DNA of 61,150 nt from JAWXCM01 sp034408745 (GCA_034408745.1 JAWXCM010000097.1:1-61150); one strand, 5' to 3'. Shown: positions 24,763-33,258, counted from the stretch's first letter. The notes: generated by a model from the letters alone, not told the origin. Translations and numbers: made by a program.

Positions 24763-25290
24763 GTGTTCGAACCGATGTTTGTGAACGTTATTCCTGGCGG
24801 GACCGACTTCTCACCCACCGTTAAATTCGCGCTCAACGGACTCCCGCTGGCGTTCGAGTCCCTCGCTCTCAGCGGCTACGGAATCAGCCTGACTGGCGCT
24901 TCTGTCACCGATCCAGCGGCGGTAATGAGCATCCTCGACGTGTGTCCCGACGGCACGTTCAGCGGACCCGGTCCCGTGGGCTGTTCCACTACGCCCGAAG
25001 CCCTGGTAGTCGTTAACACCGAAGGCTTCCCGCAAACCGGCGATGTGCGCACCGGCACCTTCGCACGCATTTTCGACATATTCACGGAAATCACCCTCGA
25101 TCAGGGGACCGGCGGCACCGCGTCGCTGACATTGGCCACCGTCACCATCAACGCAGTACCGGAACCAGCCACGGCGTTGCTGATCCCGGCTGCCTTCGGC
25201 CTCCTCGCGTTACTCCGGCGACGTAGTTCAAAGGCATGCCAGAGGGCAGCTCTCTTGTCGCGTCGCCAGCCATCGCGATTGTGCCGCTGA
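24763..25290 (+). pseudogene. PEP-CTERM sorting-domain protein, N-terminus missing
   Basis: The 175-residue frame ends in a textbook PEP-CTERM tripartite signal, VPEPATALLIPAAFGLLALL followed by an arginine cluster. This directs surface or exopolysaccharide-linked proteins to exosortase processing. Such proteins need an N-terminal signal peptide, and none is present. The frame opens just after an in-frame TAA at 24742-24744 and the first residues already look like mature beta-rich domain (VFEPMFVNVIPGG). I therefore regard it as 5'-truncated. About 20 extra residues follow the basic cluster and overlap the DUF4331 remnant, possibly from loss of the original stop. Confidence 0.65.
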
Positions 25291-26772
25291 CCCTACAGGC
25301 CGCGAACCACCGGGAAGCGCCCATCACCGCGCTCGATCACAAGGCTGACATCACCGACGTCTTCGCCTTCCGCAGCTATAACGGCGGCGGCACTCCGCGC
25401 GTGACAATGATCCTTTGCGTCGACCCCTTCCTGGAGCCCGCCAACGGTCCCAACTGGTTTCCGTTCGATCCCGACATCCTCTACGAGATCAAGGTGGACA
25501 ACAACAACGACGCGGTCGAAGACATCGTCTTTCAGGTGCGCTTTCAGACCGAACAGCGCCTGCCGGGCCTCTTCACCAACTACGCCGGCGTTCTCGGAGG
25601 CAAGAACTCGCCGCTGAACTCGCCCGCCCCGGTTCCCCCCGGCACGCCCATTGTTCCTGACAGGATTACAAGCTTCAGTTCACAGGGGCTTGGCCAGCGT
25701 CAGCCGTATACGGTGACCATGATTAGAGGCGGCATCGCTACGCCGATCACCGGGCTGGCGCCGTTCTACGCGGTGCCCCAAACGTGGGTCCGCGCACGTT
25801 GGACTACGAAGCACTGTTCAACGCAGCCATCAACACCACCACGATGGCCAACGTCAAGACATTCGCCGGCACTGTAGACGACCCGTTCTGGATCGACCTC
25901 GGTGGCGCGTTCGACACGCTCAACACGCACGCTTCGCCTGTGCCGTCCCCTTCACAGGATGCTGCGAACGCGAACATCTCATCCGACACAGTATCAGGCT
26001 ACGCGGTCAATGCCATCGCTGTTGAAGTTCCCGTATCTCTGCTGACTCGTACAGCGGCAGTCGAGGCAGCCAGCTCCACCGCGGCCACCATCGGCATGTG
26101 GGGAACCACATCACGTATGCGAATAACCACCCGCCGAGCCCCGCTGCCGGCCATCAACTCGGGTTCCTGGAGCCAGATTCAGCGAATGGGAAATCCTCTG
26201 ATCAATGAATTGCTGGTGGGAACTGGATTCAAAGACAAATTCAGCATGGATCAGCCGAAAAATGATTCGCAATTCGCGAGCTTTTTCCTGGATCCCGCGC
26301 TGGCCCGCATCCTGAACGCGCTCACCGACGGAGCCATCGCAATACCCGCGGCACCCCGCTTAGACTTGCTGCCGCTGGTCACCTACGCCCCGCCAATCGC
26401 TGCACCCGGAACACCGGCTGGCCCGGTCGCGGACTTGCTGCGGCTCAACACGGGAGTAAATCCGACACCCGCCGCGTCCATCAGCCGTCTCGGTCTGCTG
26501 GGTGGTGACGTCGCAGGCTTCCCCAACGGCGCCGCCTGCAGGACGATGTAACAGACATCGCGCTGCGTGCCGTTGTTGGCGCTCTCGCAGGTCCACCATA
26601 CAGCACCAGCCCGATTAACTCCATGCTCGGCGACGGCGTCAATGTGAACGATGTCCCCTACAGGACCACGTTCCCGTACCTCGGCAGCAGCCCGAGCGGC
26701 CGCGACCGGCGTCACATCGATCCAGGCGAACCCGGCTGCACCGCCGGAGCAGGAGCAGCGTGTCTGCCTTAA
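25236..26772 (+). pseudogene. DUF4331 protein broken by two single-base frameshifts
   Basis: The sequence reads as one DUF4331 protein across three frames: NHREAPITALDHKADITDVFAF and NWFPFDPDILYEIKVDNN up to about 25776, then GPRTLDYEALFNAAINTTTM to about 26530, then RLQDDVTDIALRAVVGALAG to the TAA at 26770-26772. Each switch is explained by loss of one C: in the C-run at 25776-25779 (restoring VPPNVGPRTLDY), and near 26530 (restoring FPNGRRLQDDV, the family motif). DUF4331 proteins are exported and of unknown function. Both lesions being single-C losses leaves open assembly error. The last 4 bases overlap the end of the convergent shell gene. Confidence 0.8.
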
Positions 26773-26799
26773 AATAAATCCCGGAATAATTCCCGGGAT
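26769..26799 (-). terminator. Terminator-like hairpin inside the end of the BMC-T gene
   Basis: Read on the minus strand, ATCCCGGGAA pairs with TTCCGGGAT (one bulged base) across a 3-base loop, followed by TTATTTTAA, which contains the final codons and stop of the shell gene. This looks like an intrinsic terminator embedded in coding sequence. The opposite strand could use the stem for the convergent DUF4331 remnant. Confidence 0.45.
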
Positions 26800-27329
26800 G
26801 GCGCGGCAATTACGGCTTTACTGACGAGAATTCCCTCTTCACCCGCAATTGCCGCGCCTGCCTGGACAGCCGCGTTGACACTCGCGACGTCGCCCGTCAG
26901 CAGCACAAACCCCTTCCCGCCAATCGCCATCGCAAGGTGAATCCGGAACAAAGTGACATTGGCGGCCTTCACAGCCGCGTCCGCCACATCAATGATGCTC
27001 GACGCGGAAAATGTCTCGATAATTCCCAGCGCTCTGGCCTTCCCAGGCTCCATGTCCACAGACATGCTGATCGCCGGAAATACCTCCGGGTGCACCTGCG
27101 CGATCACCCGCTTCTCAATCAGCGCACCCGCGCACAATGGAACCGCCGCGTCGACCGCCGCCTGCACCGCCGCCACATTGCCACCCACCACGACGAGAAA
27201 TTTCCCGGAGCAAATCGTGCGGGCCAGAATCACTTCCACATCGGCGGCCTTCAACATCGCATCCTGCGCCACATAGCCGAGCGCAATCGAGGCGACTTCC
27301 ACAAGTCCAATTGAATTCAGTTTGCTCAT
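26769..27329 (-). CDS. Tandem-domain microcompartment shell protein, PduT-like (BMC-T)
   Basis: A 186-residue protein with two BMC (Pfam PF00936-type) domains, residues about 5-90 (SIGLVEVASIALGYVAQDAM) and about 98-180 (ALGIIETFSASSIIDVADAA). It forms a trimeric pseudohexamer in the shell. In the first domain Cys40, within TICSGKF, sits where PduT of Citrobacter/Salmonella has the cysteine that binds a [4Fe-4S] cluster at the trimer axis. The gene follows the PduS-like gene by 3 bases on the same strand, as pduS and pduT are linked in propanediol compartments. Together they may carry electrons across the shell (inference). Confidence 0.92.
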   Translation of the reverse strand: MSKLNSIGLVEVASIALGYVAQDAMLKAADVEVILARTICSGKFLVVVGGNVAAVQAAVDAAVPLCAGALIEKRVIAQVHPEVFPAISMSVDMEPGKARALGIIETFSASSIIDVADAAVKAANVTLFRIHLAMAIGGKGFVLLTGDVASVNAAVQAGAAIAGEEGILVSKAVIAAPSRELFRDLF

Positions 27330-27332
27330 CGT

Positions 27333-28688
27333 TTATGCCTCAATCGTGACGGACTCACCGTCCACGCGCCGCACCACTCCGGCAATGCTCGCATGGATAC
27401 GTGCACCCAGCGCGCCAGCCGCGGGAGCTGCCAGCAGGTCGCCTTCCTTCACCTTGCTCCCCACCGCAACCACAGCCACCGCGGGAGCCCCGGTGTGCTG
27501 CTTCAGCGGCAGCGTCACAGAACGCGGAGTCAGTTCCCGATCCACAAGCGGCCCCACATTCCGAAACTCCGTGAGCCCCAGTTTCGAGATCAGCCTGCGC
27601 ATTGGAATCCGGCGGTCCGCCTGCATAGGATGCGGCTGCACATTCGCCGTATCGCCATTCCAGAACAGCTTGTTCTCGCGCGCCGCAGGCTTGGCCTGCA
27701 CGCAGACAGTCTTCGGATCCAGGTTCTCCGGACACGCAATCAGGCTGCAGATGTTGCACTCGCAGCAGTACAGCGTGCTCGCAATCAACTGCACCTTGTC
27801 GCCGACGAATCCCAGCGACTGCATCGCACGATGCGGCTGAATCGGATGCCCCAGCAGGTATCGCGGACAAAGTTCCGTGCAGAAGCGGCACTGGTCGCAG
27901 GCCGACCGCCCAATCTTCTCAACCTGCTTCCAACCCATGCTGTACCACTGAATCATGTGGTGCGATTTCGGCAGAACGATGATCCCGCCCAGCGTCTTGG
28001 TCACTGGCACGTCGAGGTTCTCCGCCAGCCGGCCCATCATCACGCCGCCCAGCAACACGCCAAAGTCTGCCACCGTCGACCCGCCCGCCGCCTCGATCAC
28101 TTCCCCAATCGACATGCCAACCGGCACCGACAGCGTCACGGGTTCGCGAACCGCGCCGGCGACTGTCAGATACTTGCGCGTCACGGGCTTGTCCTGGCCA
28201 ATATTCACCAGCGTTTCCACGTTGGTGACCACCGCGCCGACATCCTTCGGCAGGCCACCCGGCGGAATCACTTTGCCTGTGACGTCGTACACCAGCACGA
28301 ACTCATCGCCCGCCGGATACGTATCGCGCAGTCTCTGAACCCGTATGCCGGGCGTTAACAAAGGCGTAATGGCGTCGATAACGTCGGTGTATTTTTCTTT
28401 GATCCCAATCACTGCTTCCGACGCACCAGTCAGTTCCACCGCCGCGCGCAATCCCGCCAGCATCGGAGCCGCACGGTGATGCAGCAGTTCCTTGTCCTTG
28501 TGCAGCAGCGGTTCACACTCGGCGCCGTTCACAATCACGGTCGATACCTGCGCACTGAACTTCACGGCCGACGGGAAGCCCGCGCCGCCCGCGCCTACAA
28601 CGCCGAGCTCCGCAATACGGTCGAGAGTGATTTTGGAAGGGGGGGTACTCCGCCCTTTGGACCGGGTCTCAGGCACAACGGCCTGCAT
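27333..28688 (-). CDS. PduS-like flavin/Fe-S oxidoreductase (RnfC family)
   Basis: A 451-residue RnfC-related protein. The FMN/NADH-binding region starts with GVVGAGGAGFPSAVKF and continues with VIVNGAECEPLLHKD and VVTNVETLVNIG. Two ferredoxin-type cluster motifs follow: CDQCRFCTELCPR (about residue 262) and CCECNICSLIACP (about residue 305). The C-terminus (PLKQHTGAPAVAVVAVGSKVKEGDLL) is a biotinyl/lipoyl-like barrel, also typical. In Salmonella PduS is a cobalamin reductase that contacts PduT. No B12-dependent diol dehydratase or adenosyltransferase gene is present here, so a cofactor-recycling role (NADH oxidation) is more likely. Divergent from the main compartment operon. Confidence 0.92.
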   Translation of the reverse strand: MQAVVPETRSKGRSTPPSKITLDRIAELGVVGAGGAGFPSAVKFSAQVSTVIVNGAECEPLLHKDKELLHHRAAPMLAGLRAAVELTGASEAVIGIKEKYTDVIDAITPLLTPGIRVQRLRDTYPAGDEFVLVYDVTGKVIPPGGLPKDVGAVVTNVETLVNIGQDKPVTRKYLTVAGAVREPVTLSVPVGMSIGEVIEAAGGSTVADFGVLLGGVMMGRLAENLDVPVTKTLGGIIVLPKSHHMIQWYSMGWKQVEKIGRSACDQCRFCTELCPRYLLGHPIQPHRAMQSLGFVGDKVQLIASTLYCCECNICSLIACPENLDPKTVCVQAKPAARENKLFWNGDTANVQPHPMQADRRIPMRRLISKLGLTEFRNVGPLVDRELTPRSVTLPLKQHTGAPAVAVVAVGSKVKEGDLLAAPAAGALGARIHASIAGVVRRVDGESVTIEA

Positions 28689-28755
28689 TCAGCCCGGACC
28701 AGCCATGAAGGTTACCCATTACTGGAGGCTTGAGATCAACTTTGAATGATTCTGG

Positions 28756-28784
28756 TTGACTCTGACTTAAAGTATAGGTACTCT
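28756..28784 (+). promoter_or_regulatory. Candidate sigma-70 promoter for the microcompartment operon
   Basis: TTGACT (28756-28761) and TACTCT (28779-28784) are separated by exactly 17 bases in the 203-base spacer between the divergent pduS-like and acetate kinase genes. The spacer is noticeably less GC-rich than its surroundings. Two imperfect copies of a TTCAGA...GCTC element at about 28814 and 28839 could be operator half-sites for the DeoR regulator; this is weak. Confidence 0.4.
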
Positions 28785-28891
28785 GGCCTTGAAGCGTCAA
28801 TATCTTTCAGAATCGCGCTCAGCGTCCCTTCAGAGCGAGCTCGTCCACGGGCCGTCCCGCCCCCTAACAGCAATCCATTAGTTCGCTTTCC

Positions 28892-29992
28892 GTGAATATT
28901 CTTGTAGCCAACATAGGCAGCACCTCGTTCAAGTACCGCGTCTTCGGCTCCGAACACCAGATTCTGGCGCAGGGTCGCGCTGAGCGCGTCACCGACTTCG
29001 GCGCTGCTATCCGAACCTGCATGAAGGAGATCGAGCACATACCGATTTCCGCTGTAGGGTTCAAGGCGGTGCACGCAGGTCCGTTAACCGGAGCGCAAAT
29101 CGTCGACGAGAAAGTTCTCGCCGCGATGGAGCGCTGCTCGTTTTTCGCCCCCGCGCACAACCCGCCCTACATCGCCGCCATGCGGTCCTTCGCCCGCGAA
29201 CTCCCCAACACTCCGCTGGTCGCCCTGTTTGAAACCGCCTTTTTCCAGAACATCCCCGACGCCGCAACCGCGTACGCCGTCCCCTTCGAATGGGCTCAAA
29301 AACACGGTGTTCGACGCTACGGGTTCCATGGAGCCAGCCACCGTGCGGCCAGCGAACGCGCTCAGCAGTTGATGGGCCGCACCGACATCCGGCACATCTC
29401 CTGTCACCTCGGAGGCAGCTCCAGCCTCGCGGCAATCCGTAGCGGCGTGGCCATCGACACCAGCTTCGGCATGTCCCCGCAGTGCGGTCTCCCGCAGAGC
29501 AACCGTACCGGCGACCTCGACGTCTTCGCCGCCCTCTACGTGATGGAGCGCGAAGGTTACACGCCCTCGCAAATGGCAGATATCCTCGGCAGCCAGTCGG
29601 GACTCGCCGGCATGAGCGGAACCAGCGGCGACATGCGTGACCTCGACAACGCAGCCGCCTCCGGAAGCGCCCGAGCCCAGCTCGCCATCGACCATTTCGT
29701 CTACGCCGTCCGCCGCTACATCGGCAGTTTCCTGGTAGTGCTGGGAGGCGTCGACATCCTCACCTTCTCCGGCGGCATCGGCGAAAACAGCCCGGGACTT
29801 CGTGCTCGAATCTGCGCGAATTTGGAAGAATTTGACATCACACTCGACGCCGCGCGCAACGAAGAAGCCCGCTCAGAGGCGTGGATCTCTGAGATCCGCT
29901 CCCGCGTCCGCGTCCAGATCGTGCCCGCCGACGAAGAGCGCATCGTCGCCACCGCAACCGCTGAAGCCCTCCGAGGTGTCCATGCACACTAA
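28892..29992 (+). CDS. Acetate kinase family protein, microcompartment-associated
   Basis: A 366-residue ASKHA-fold kinase opening the operon from a GTG start (VNILVANIGSTSFKYR). Family landmarks are APAHNPPYI, RRYGFHGASHR, CHLGGSSSLAAI, SNRTGDLD and FSGGIGENSPG. It would convert acyl-phosphate plus ADP to acid plus ATP, the last step of the compartment pathway. Several active-site positions differ from housekeeping AckA: the arginine of RVVHGG is Lys (FKAVHAG), and the aspartate and histidine of DTAFHQ are Glu and Phe (ETAFFQ). This suggests a shifted substrate such as lactyl-phosphate, or altered rates (inference). It overlaps pduL by 11 bases. Confidence 0.88.
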   Translation: MNILVANIGSTSFKYRVFGSEHQILAQGRAERVTDFGAAIRTCMKEIEHIPISAVGFKAVHAGPLTGAQIVDEKVLAAMERCSFFAPAHNPPYIAAMRSFARELPNTPLVALFETAFFQNIPDAATAYAVPFEWAQKHGVRRYGFHGASHRAASERAQQLMGRTDIRHISCHLGGSSSLAAIRSGVAIDTSFGMSPQCGLPQSNRTGDLDVFAALYVMEREGYTPSQMADILGSQSGLAGMSGTSGDMRDLDNAAASGSARAQLAIDHFVYAVRRYIGSFLVVLGGVDILTFSGGIGENSPGLRARICANLEEFDITLDAARNEEARSEAWISEIRSRVRVQIVPADEERIVATATAEALRGVHAH

Positions 29993-30647
29993 TACGCTCG
30001 ACCGCGGCATCGTGGAGAAAATCGTTCGCGAAGTGGTGCTGAAACGGATCGGCGCGCGCCCTCCGAACGCCGCTTTCACCCTGGCTGTCCACGCCTCGGC
30101 GCGCCACATGCACGTCAGCCGCGAGCATCTCGACATCCTCTACGGTCCCGGTCACGAACTCACACCCGACCGTCCGCTCTACCAGGAAGGCAACTACGCG
30201 GCGAAGGAAACGGTGACGCTCATCGGACCGCGCAGCCGGGTCATCTCCAACCTGCGCATCCTCGGCCCCATGCGCAAAGAATCGCAAATCGAGCTCGCGT
30301 TTACAGACGCCATCGGCCTCGGTTTCGACAACATCCCCATCCGACTTTCGGGCAACATCGAAGGCACCCCCGGCGCTCATGTGATGGGACCGAATGGAAT
30401 GGTGGAGTTGCAGCGCGGTCTTATCCGCGCCGCCATTCACGTCCACATGAACCCCACCGAAGCGGCGTTCTACGGCGTGAAGCAGGCCGACCTCATGAAA
30501 CTCCGTATCGGTGGCGATGCGGAAGTAATCTTCCAGCGCGTACACGTGCGAATCGATCCAAACTCGCGCCTCAACGTGCACATGGACACAGACGAAGCAA
30601 ATGCGTGCGGGCTGCATCTGGCCCGTGAAATCGAATTACTGAAATAA
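29982..30647 (+). CDS. pduL: Phosphotransacylase PduL with N-terminal encapsulation helix
   Basis: A 221-residue zinc-dependent PduL-type phosphate acyltransferase that converts acyl-CoA plus phosphate to acyl-phosphate, regenerating CoA inside the compartment. The two PduL halves are visible, with metal-binding histidines in ASARHMHVSREHL and in AAIHVHMNPTEAAFYG. Residues 1-25 (RGIVEKIVREVVLKRI) form an amphipathic helix followed by a loop, the usual encapsulation peptide. The ATG at 29982 is chosen because it gives this helix as the true N-terminus, with CGAGGTG shortly upstream inside the acetate kinase gene. Confidence 0.93.
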   Translation: MHTNTLDRGIVEKIVREVVLKRIGARPPNAAFTLAVHASARHMHVSREHLDILYGPGHELTPDRPLYQEGNYAAKETVTLIGPRSRVISNLRILGPMRKESQIELAFTDAIGLGFDNIPIRLSGNIEGTPGAHVMGPNGMVELQRGLIRAAIHVHMNPTEAAFYGVKQADLMKLRIGGDAEVIFQRVHVRIDPNSRLNVHMDTDEANACGLHLAREIELLK

Positions 30648-30662
30648 GGCAGGCAAGGAAGA

Positions 30663-30953
30663 ATGAAGCAAGCACTGGGAATGATAGAAACACGCGGGCT
30701 GGTGCCTCTGTTTGAGGCAGTGGACGCGATGCTGAAGGCCGCCAACGTGACCTTCCTCGCCTGGGAGCCAGTAGGCTCAGGGCTGGTCACAGGGTTCATT
30801 GAAGGCGACGTCGCCGCGGTGAAAGCAGCCACCGACGCGGGCGCTGAAGCCGCCTCACGTCTCGGTGAAGTGGTCAGCGTGCAGGTGATCCCGCGGCCGC
30901 ATGACGACCTCACCGCGTTCCTTAGCAAAATCGGCTCACAGCCCGCGTCGTAA
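30663..30953 (+). CDS. Microcompartment shell hexamer protein (BMC-H), copy 1
   Basis: A 96-residue single BMC-domain protein of the PduA/EutM/CcmK type that forms hexagonal shell tiles. It has the standard start ALGMIETRGLVPLFEAVDAM, followed by KAANVTFLAW, and the pore loop EPVGSGLVT, so the pore motif is G-S-G. GDVAAVKAATDAG and VIPRPHDDL complete the fold. It has a longer C-terminal tail than the two following copies. A strong AAGGAAG ribosome-binding site precedes it and it lies 15 bases after pduL. Confidence 0.95.
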   Translation: MKQALGMIETRGLVPLFEAVDAMLKAANVTFLAWEPVGSGLVTGFIEGDVAAVKAATDAGAEAASRLGEVVSVQVIPRPHDDLTAFLSKIGSQPAS

Positions 30954-30967
30954 AAGGAAAACACATC

Positions 30968-31237
30968 ATGAACGAAGCCGTAGGACTCATCGAAACCAAA
31001 GGCCTGGTTGGCCTGATTGAAGCCAGTGACGCCATGTGCAAGGCTGCCAACGTGACCCTCGCCGGAACCATGCAGATCGGCGGCGGCTACGTCACCGCCA
31101 TCGTGCGCGGCGACGTGGGCAGCGTGCGAGCCGCTGTGGACGCAGGCGCAGCCGCCGCAAAGAACGTCGGCGAACTGGTCTCCTCGCACGTCATCGCAAG
31201 ACCGCATGAAGACCTCGTCGCAAAGATGCTGAAGTAA
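30968..31237 (+). CDS. Microcompartment shell hexamer protein (BMC-H), copy 2
   Basis: An 89-residue BMC-H protein: AVGLIETKGLVGLIEASDAM, CKAANVTLAGTMQIGGGYVT and VIARPHEDLVAKML. The pore motif is G-G-G, unlike copy 1. The Met-Gln pair before the pore loop differs from the Lys/Trp-containing equivalents in copies 1 and 3, so hexamers from the three genes may pass different small molecules. It lies 14 bases after copy 1 with an AAAAGGAAA ribosome-binding site. Confidence 0.95.
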   Translation: MNEAVGLIETKGLVGLIEASDAMCKAANVTLAGTMQIGGGYVTAIVRGDVGSVRAAVDAGAAAAKNVGELVSSHVIARPHEDLVAKMLK

Positions 31238-31252
31238 CCGGAGATCAAAACA

Positions 31253-31525
31253 ATGGCACAACAGGCAGTGGGAATGATCGAGACCAGAGGACTGGTGGCG
31301 CTGGTTCAGGGAACCGACGCAGCACTCAAAGCCGCGAACGTCACCTTCCAGGGCTGGAAGAAAGTGGGCGGCGGAATCTGCACTGTGTTCCTCCTCGGCG
31401 ACGTGGCCGCAGTCAAGGCAGCTGTCGACGCCGGAGCAGTGGCCGCGCGCAGCGTCGGCGAAGTAACCAGCGTGCACGTGATCGCGCGTCCGCACGATGA
31501 CCTCAGCGCGGTTCTGCCGAAATAG
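31253..31525 (+). CDS. Microcompartment shell hexamer protein (BMC-H), copy 3
   Basis: A 90-residue BMC-H protein: AVGMIETRGLVALVQGTDAA, KAANVTFQGWKKVGGGICT and VIARPHDDLSAVLPK. The pore motif is G-G-G with a cysteine two residues later (GGGICT), where copy 2 has Tyr-Val. The WKK segment ahead of the pore makes its surface more basic than copy 1 (WEP). A GGAGA ribosome-binding site lies 8 bases upstream. A tandem triplication of BMC-H genes with distinct pore flanks is visible. Confidence 0.95.
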   Translation: MAQQAVGMIETRGLVALVQGTDAALKAANVTFQGWKKVGGGICTVFLLGDVAAVKAAVDAGAVAARSVGEVTSVHVIARPHDDLSAVLPK

Positions 31526-31529
31526 AGTC

Positions 31530-31826
31530 ATGTTCCTCGCAAAGGTGATCGGCAACGTCGTCGCCACGCAGAAGAACGCGAAGTTCCAGGGCATGAAGCT
31601 GCTTCTGGTGCAGCCCTACATCGTCAAGGGACTGGAGCTTGCGCCTTCGGGCAGCTCCGTGGTCGCGGTCGACAGCGTGGGCGCAGGCATCGGAGAATGC
31701 GTCATGTTCACGCAGGGCAGCTCCGCGCGCCTCACACCAGCCACTAAGGACGCGCCGGTCGACGCGGTAATTGTCGGCATCGTGGACACCGTGGAAGTCG
31801 GCGGAACGCAACTGGAGAAGCCGTGA
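31530..31826 (+). CDS. Microcompartment vertex protein (BMC-P, EutN/CcmL), copy 1
   Basis: A 98-residue EutN/CcmL-family pentamer subunit that closes shell vertices. The fold is recognised from MFLAKVIGNVVATQK, LLLVQPY, VAVDSVGAGIGECVMFTQGS and the late VDAVIVGIVDTVEV. The GAGIGE and TQGSSAR turns are the pentamer signature. The start at 31530 follows the family; a GAG lies just before it, 4 bases after the last BMC-H stop. Its stop overlaps the ATG of the aldehyde dehydrogenase. Confidence 0.93.
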   Translation: MFLAKVIGNVVATQKNAKFQGMKLLLVQPYIVKGLELAPSGSSVVAVDSVGAGIGECVMFTQGSSARLTPATKDAPVDAVIVGIVDTVEVGGTQLEKP

Positions 31827-33253
31827 TGGATCAGCAACAACTGGTGGCTGAGATCGCGCAGGAAGTCATCGCGCGGCTGCAGCAACACCTGAACAGCAAA
31901 GCAGTCCCACAAGCACTGACGGGCGACGGCGTGTATCGCACTGTCGACGAAGCCGTGCAGGCTGCCGCAAAGGCGCAGACCCGCGTGGCAGCCATGAGCC
32001 TCGAAGAACGTGGCCGCATGATCGCCGTCATCCGCCGCATCTGCGCCGAGCGCTGTACCGAGCTCGGACGCATGGAGATGGAGGAGACAAAGATTGGGCG
32101 CCTCGATCACAAGATCGCCAAGCTCCAGGCCATGAAGTACGTGTGCGGCGTCGAGACCATGCGCACCGACGCGCGCACCGACGCCACCGGACTCTGCGTG
32201 ATCGAACACGCGCCGTGGGGCGTCATCGGCATGGTGCTTCCGGCCACGCACTCCGTCCCGACCATGGTGAGCAACGCCATCAACATTCTGGCCGCCGGCA
32301 ACACCGCCGTCTTCAACCCGCATCCCGCGGGCGCGAAGGTCGCAGCCTATGCGCTCGCGCTCTTCAACCGGGAGATTCGCGCCGAGTGCGGCATCAGTGA
32401 CGTCATCACCACCGTAGCCGAGCCGACCATTCAAACCGCCGAGCAGATTTTCAACCACCCCGACATCGCGCTCCTCTGCGTGACGGGCGGTCCCATGGTG
32501 GTGAAAGCCGCATCCAAAGCCGGCAAGCGAGTCATCGCAGGCGGCCCGGGTAACCCGCCCGTCGTCGTCGACGAGACAGCCGACCTCGACCTCGCCGCGC
32601 GCTGCATCATCAAAGGCGCCACGTTCGACAACAACCTGCTCTGCATAGGCGAAAAAGAAATCTTCGTCGTCGACAAAGTGGCCGACGCATTCATCGAAGC
32701 CATGCGCAAAGCCGGAGCCTGGCAAATCGACAGCGCAGCCATCGAGCGTCTCACCGAAGCAGCGTTCGAGTTCGAAGGTCCCGCCAAAGGCTGCGGCCGC
32801 GCCCACCTGAAGCGCGACCTCATCGGCAAGGATGCCGCGGTGCTCGCAAGAGCCGCAGGCGTCCAGATCCCTGCCGGCGTTGAGCTACTCTTCGGCGTCA
32901 CCAAAGAGGACCACGCCTTCGTACAGGAAGAACAGATGATGCCCTTCGTGCCCGTCATCCGCGTCGGCTGCATCAACGCCGCCATCGACGCGGCACTGCG
33001 AGCCGAACACGGTTATCGACACACCGCTATCATCCATACGCGCAACGTCGCCAACGCGACAAAGATGGCTCGCACGCTCAACACCACGCTGTTCGTACAG
33101 AACGCACCTTGCACAGCGGCACTCGGCGTCGACGGTCCTGGCTACTTCAGCCACACCATAGCGACACCAACCGGCGAAGGCGTCACCACGCCCATGACGT
33201 TCACCCGCGAACGGCAGATCGCCATCGGCAACGGAACGCTCCGCATCATCTAG
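31826..33253 (+). CDS. CoA-acylating aldehyde dehydrogenase (PduP-like)
   Basis: A 475-residue enzyme that oxidises an aldehyde with NAD and CoA to acyl-CoA plus NADH. The catalytic cysteine is in FDNNLLCIGEKEI, near residue 270. Supporting motifs are APWGVIGMVLPATHSVPTM, TGGPMVVKAA and GPGNPPVVVDETADL. Residues 1-22 (QQQLVAEIAQEVIARLQQHL) are an amphipathic helix of the encapsulation-peptide type, so it is packaged in the lumen. In PVM-type compartments the substrate is lactaldehyde. The ATG at 31826 overlaps the preceding TGA; a GTG directly before it would add one residue. Confidence 0.93.
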   Translation: MDQQQLVAEIAQEVIARLQQHLNSKAVPQALTGDGVYRTVDEAVQAAAKAQTRVAAMSLEERGRMIAVIRRICAERCTELGRMEMEETKIGRLDHKIAKLQAMKYVCGVETMRTDARTDATGLCVIEHAPWGVIGMVLPATHSVPTMVSNAINILAAGNTAVFNPHPAGAKVAAYALALFNREIRAECGISDVITTVAEPTIQTAEQIFNHPDIALLCVTGGPMVVKAASKAGKRVIAGGPGNPPVVVDETADLDLAARCIIKGATFDNNLLCIGEKEIFVVDKVADAFIEAMRKAGAWQIDSAAIERLTEAAFEFEGPAKGCGRAHLKRDLIGKDAAVLARAAGVQIPAGVELLFGVTKEDHAFVQEEQMMPFVPVIRVGCINAAIDAALRAEHGYRHTAIIHTRNVANATKMARTLNTTLFVQNAPCTAALGVDGPGYFSHTIATPTGEGVTTPMTFTRERQIAIGNGTLRII

Positions 33254-33258
33254 ACGCC

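Noticed and set aside
24763..25290. PEP-CTERM protein as an intact gene
   Set aside because: The sorting tail is clear but there is no signal peptide and an in-frame stop lies just upstream, so I list it as truncated.
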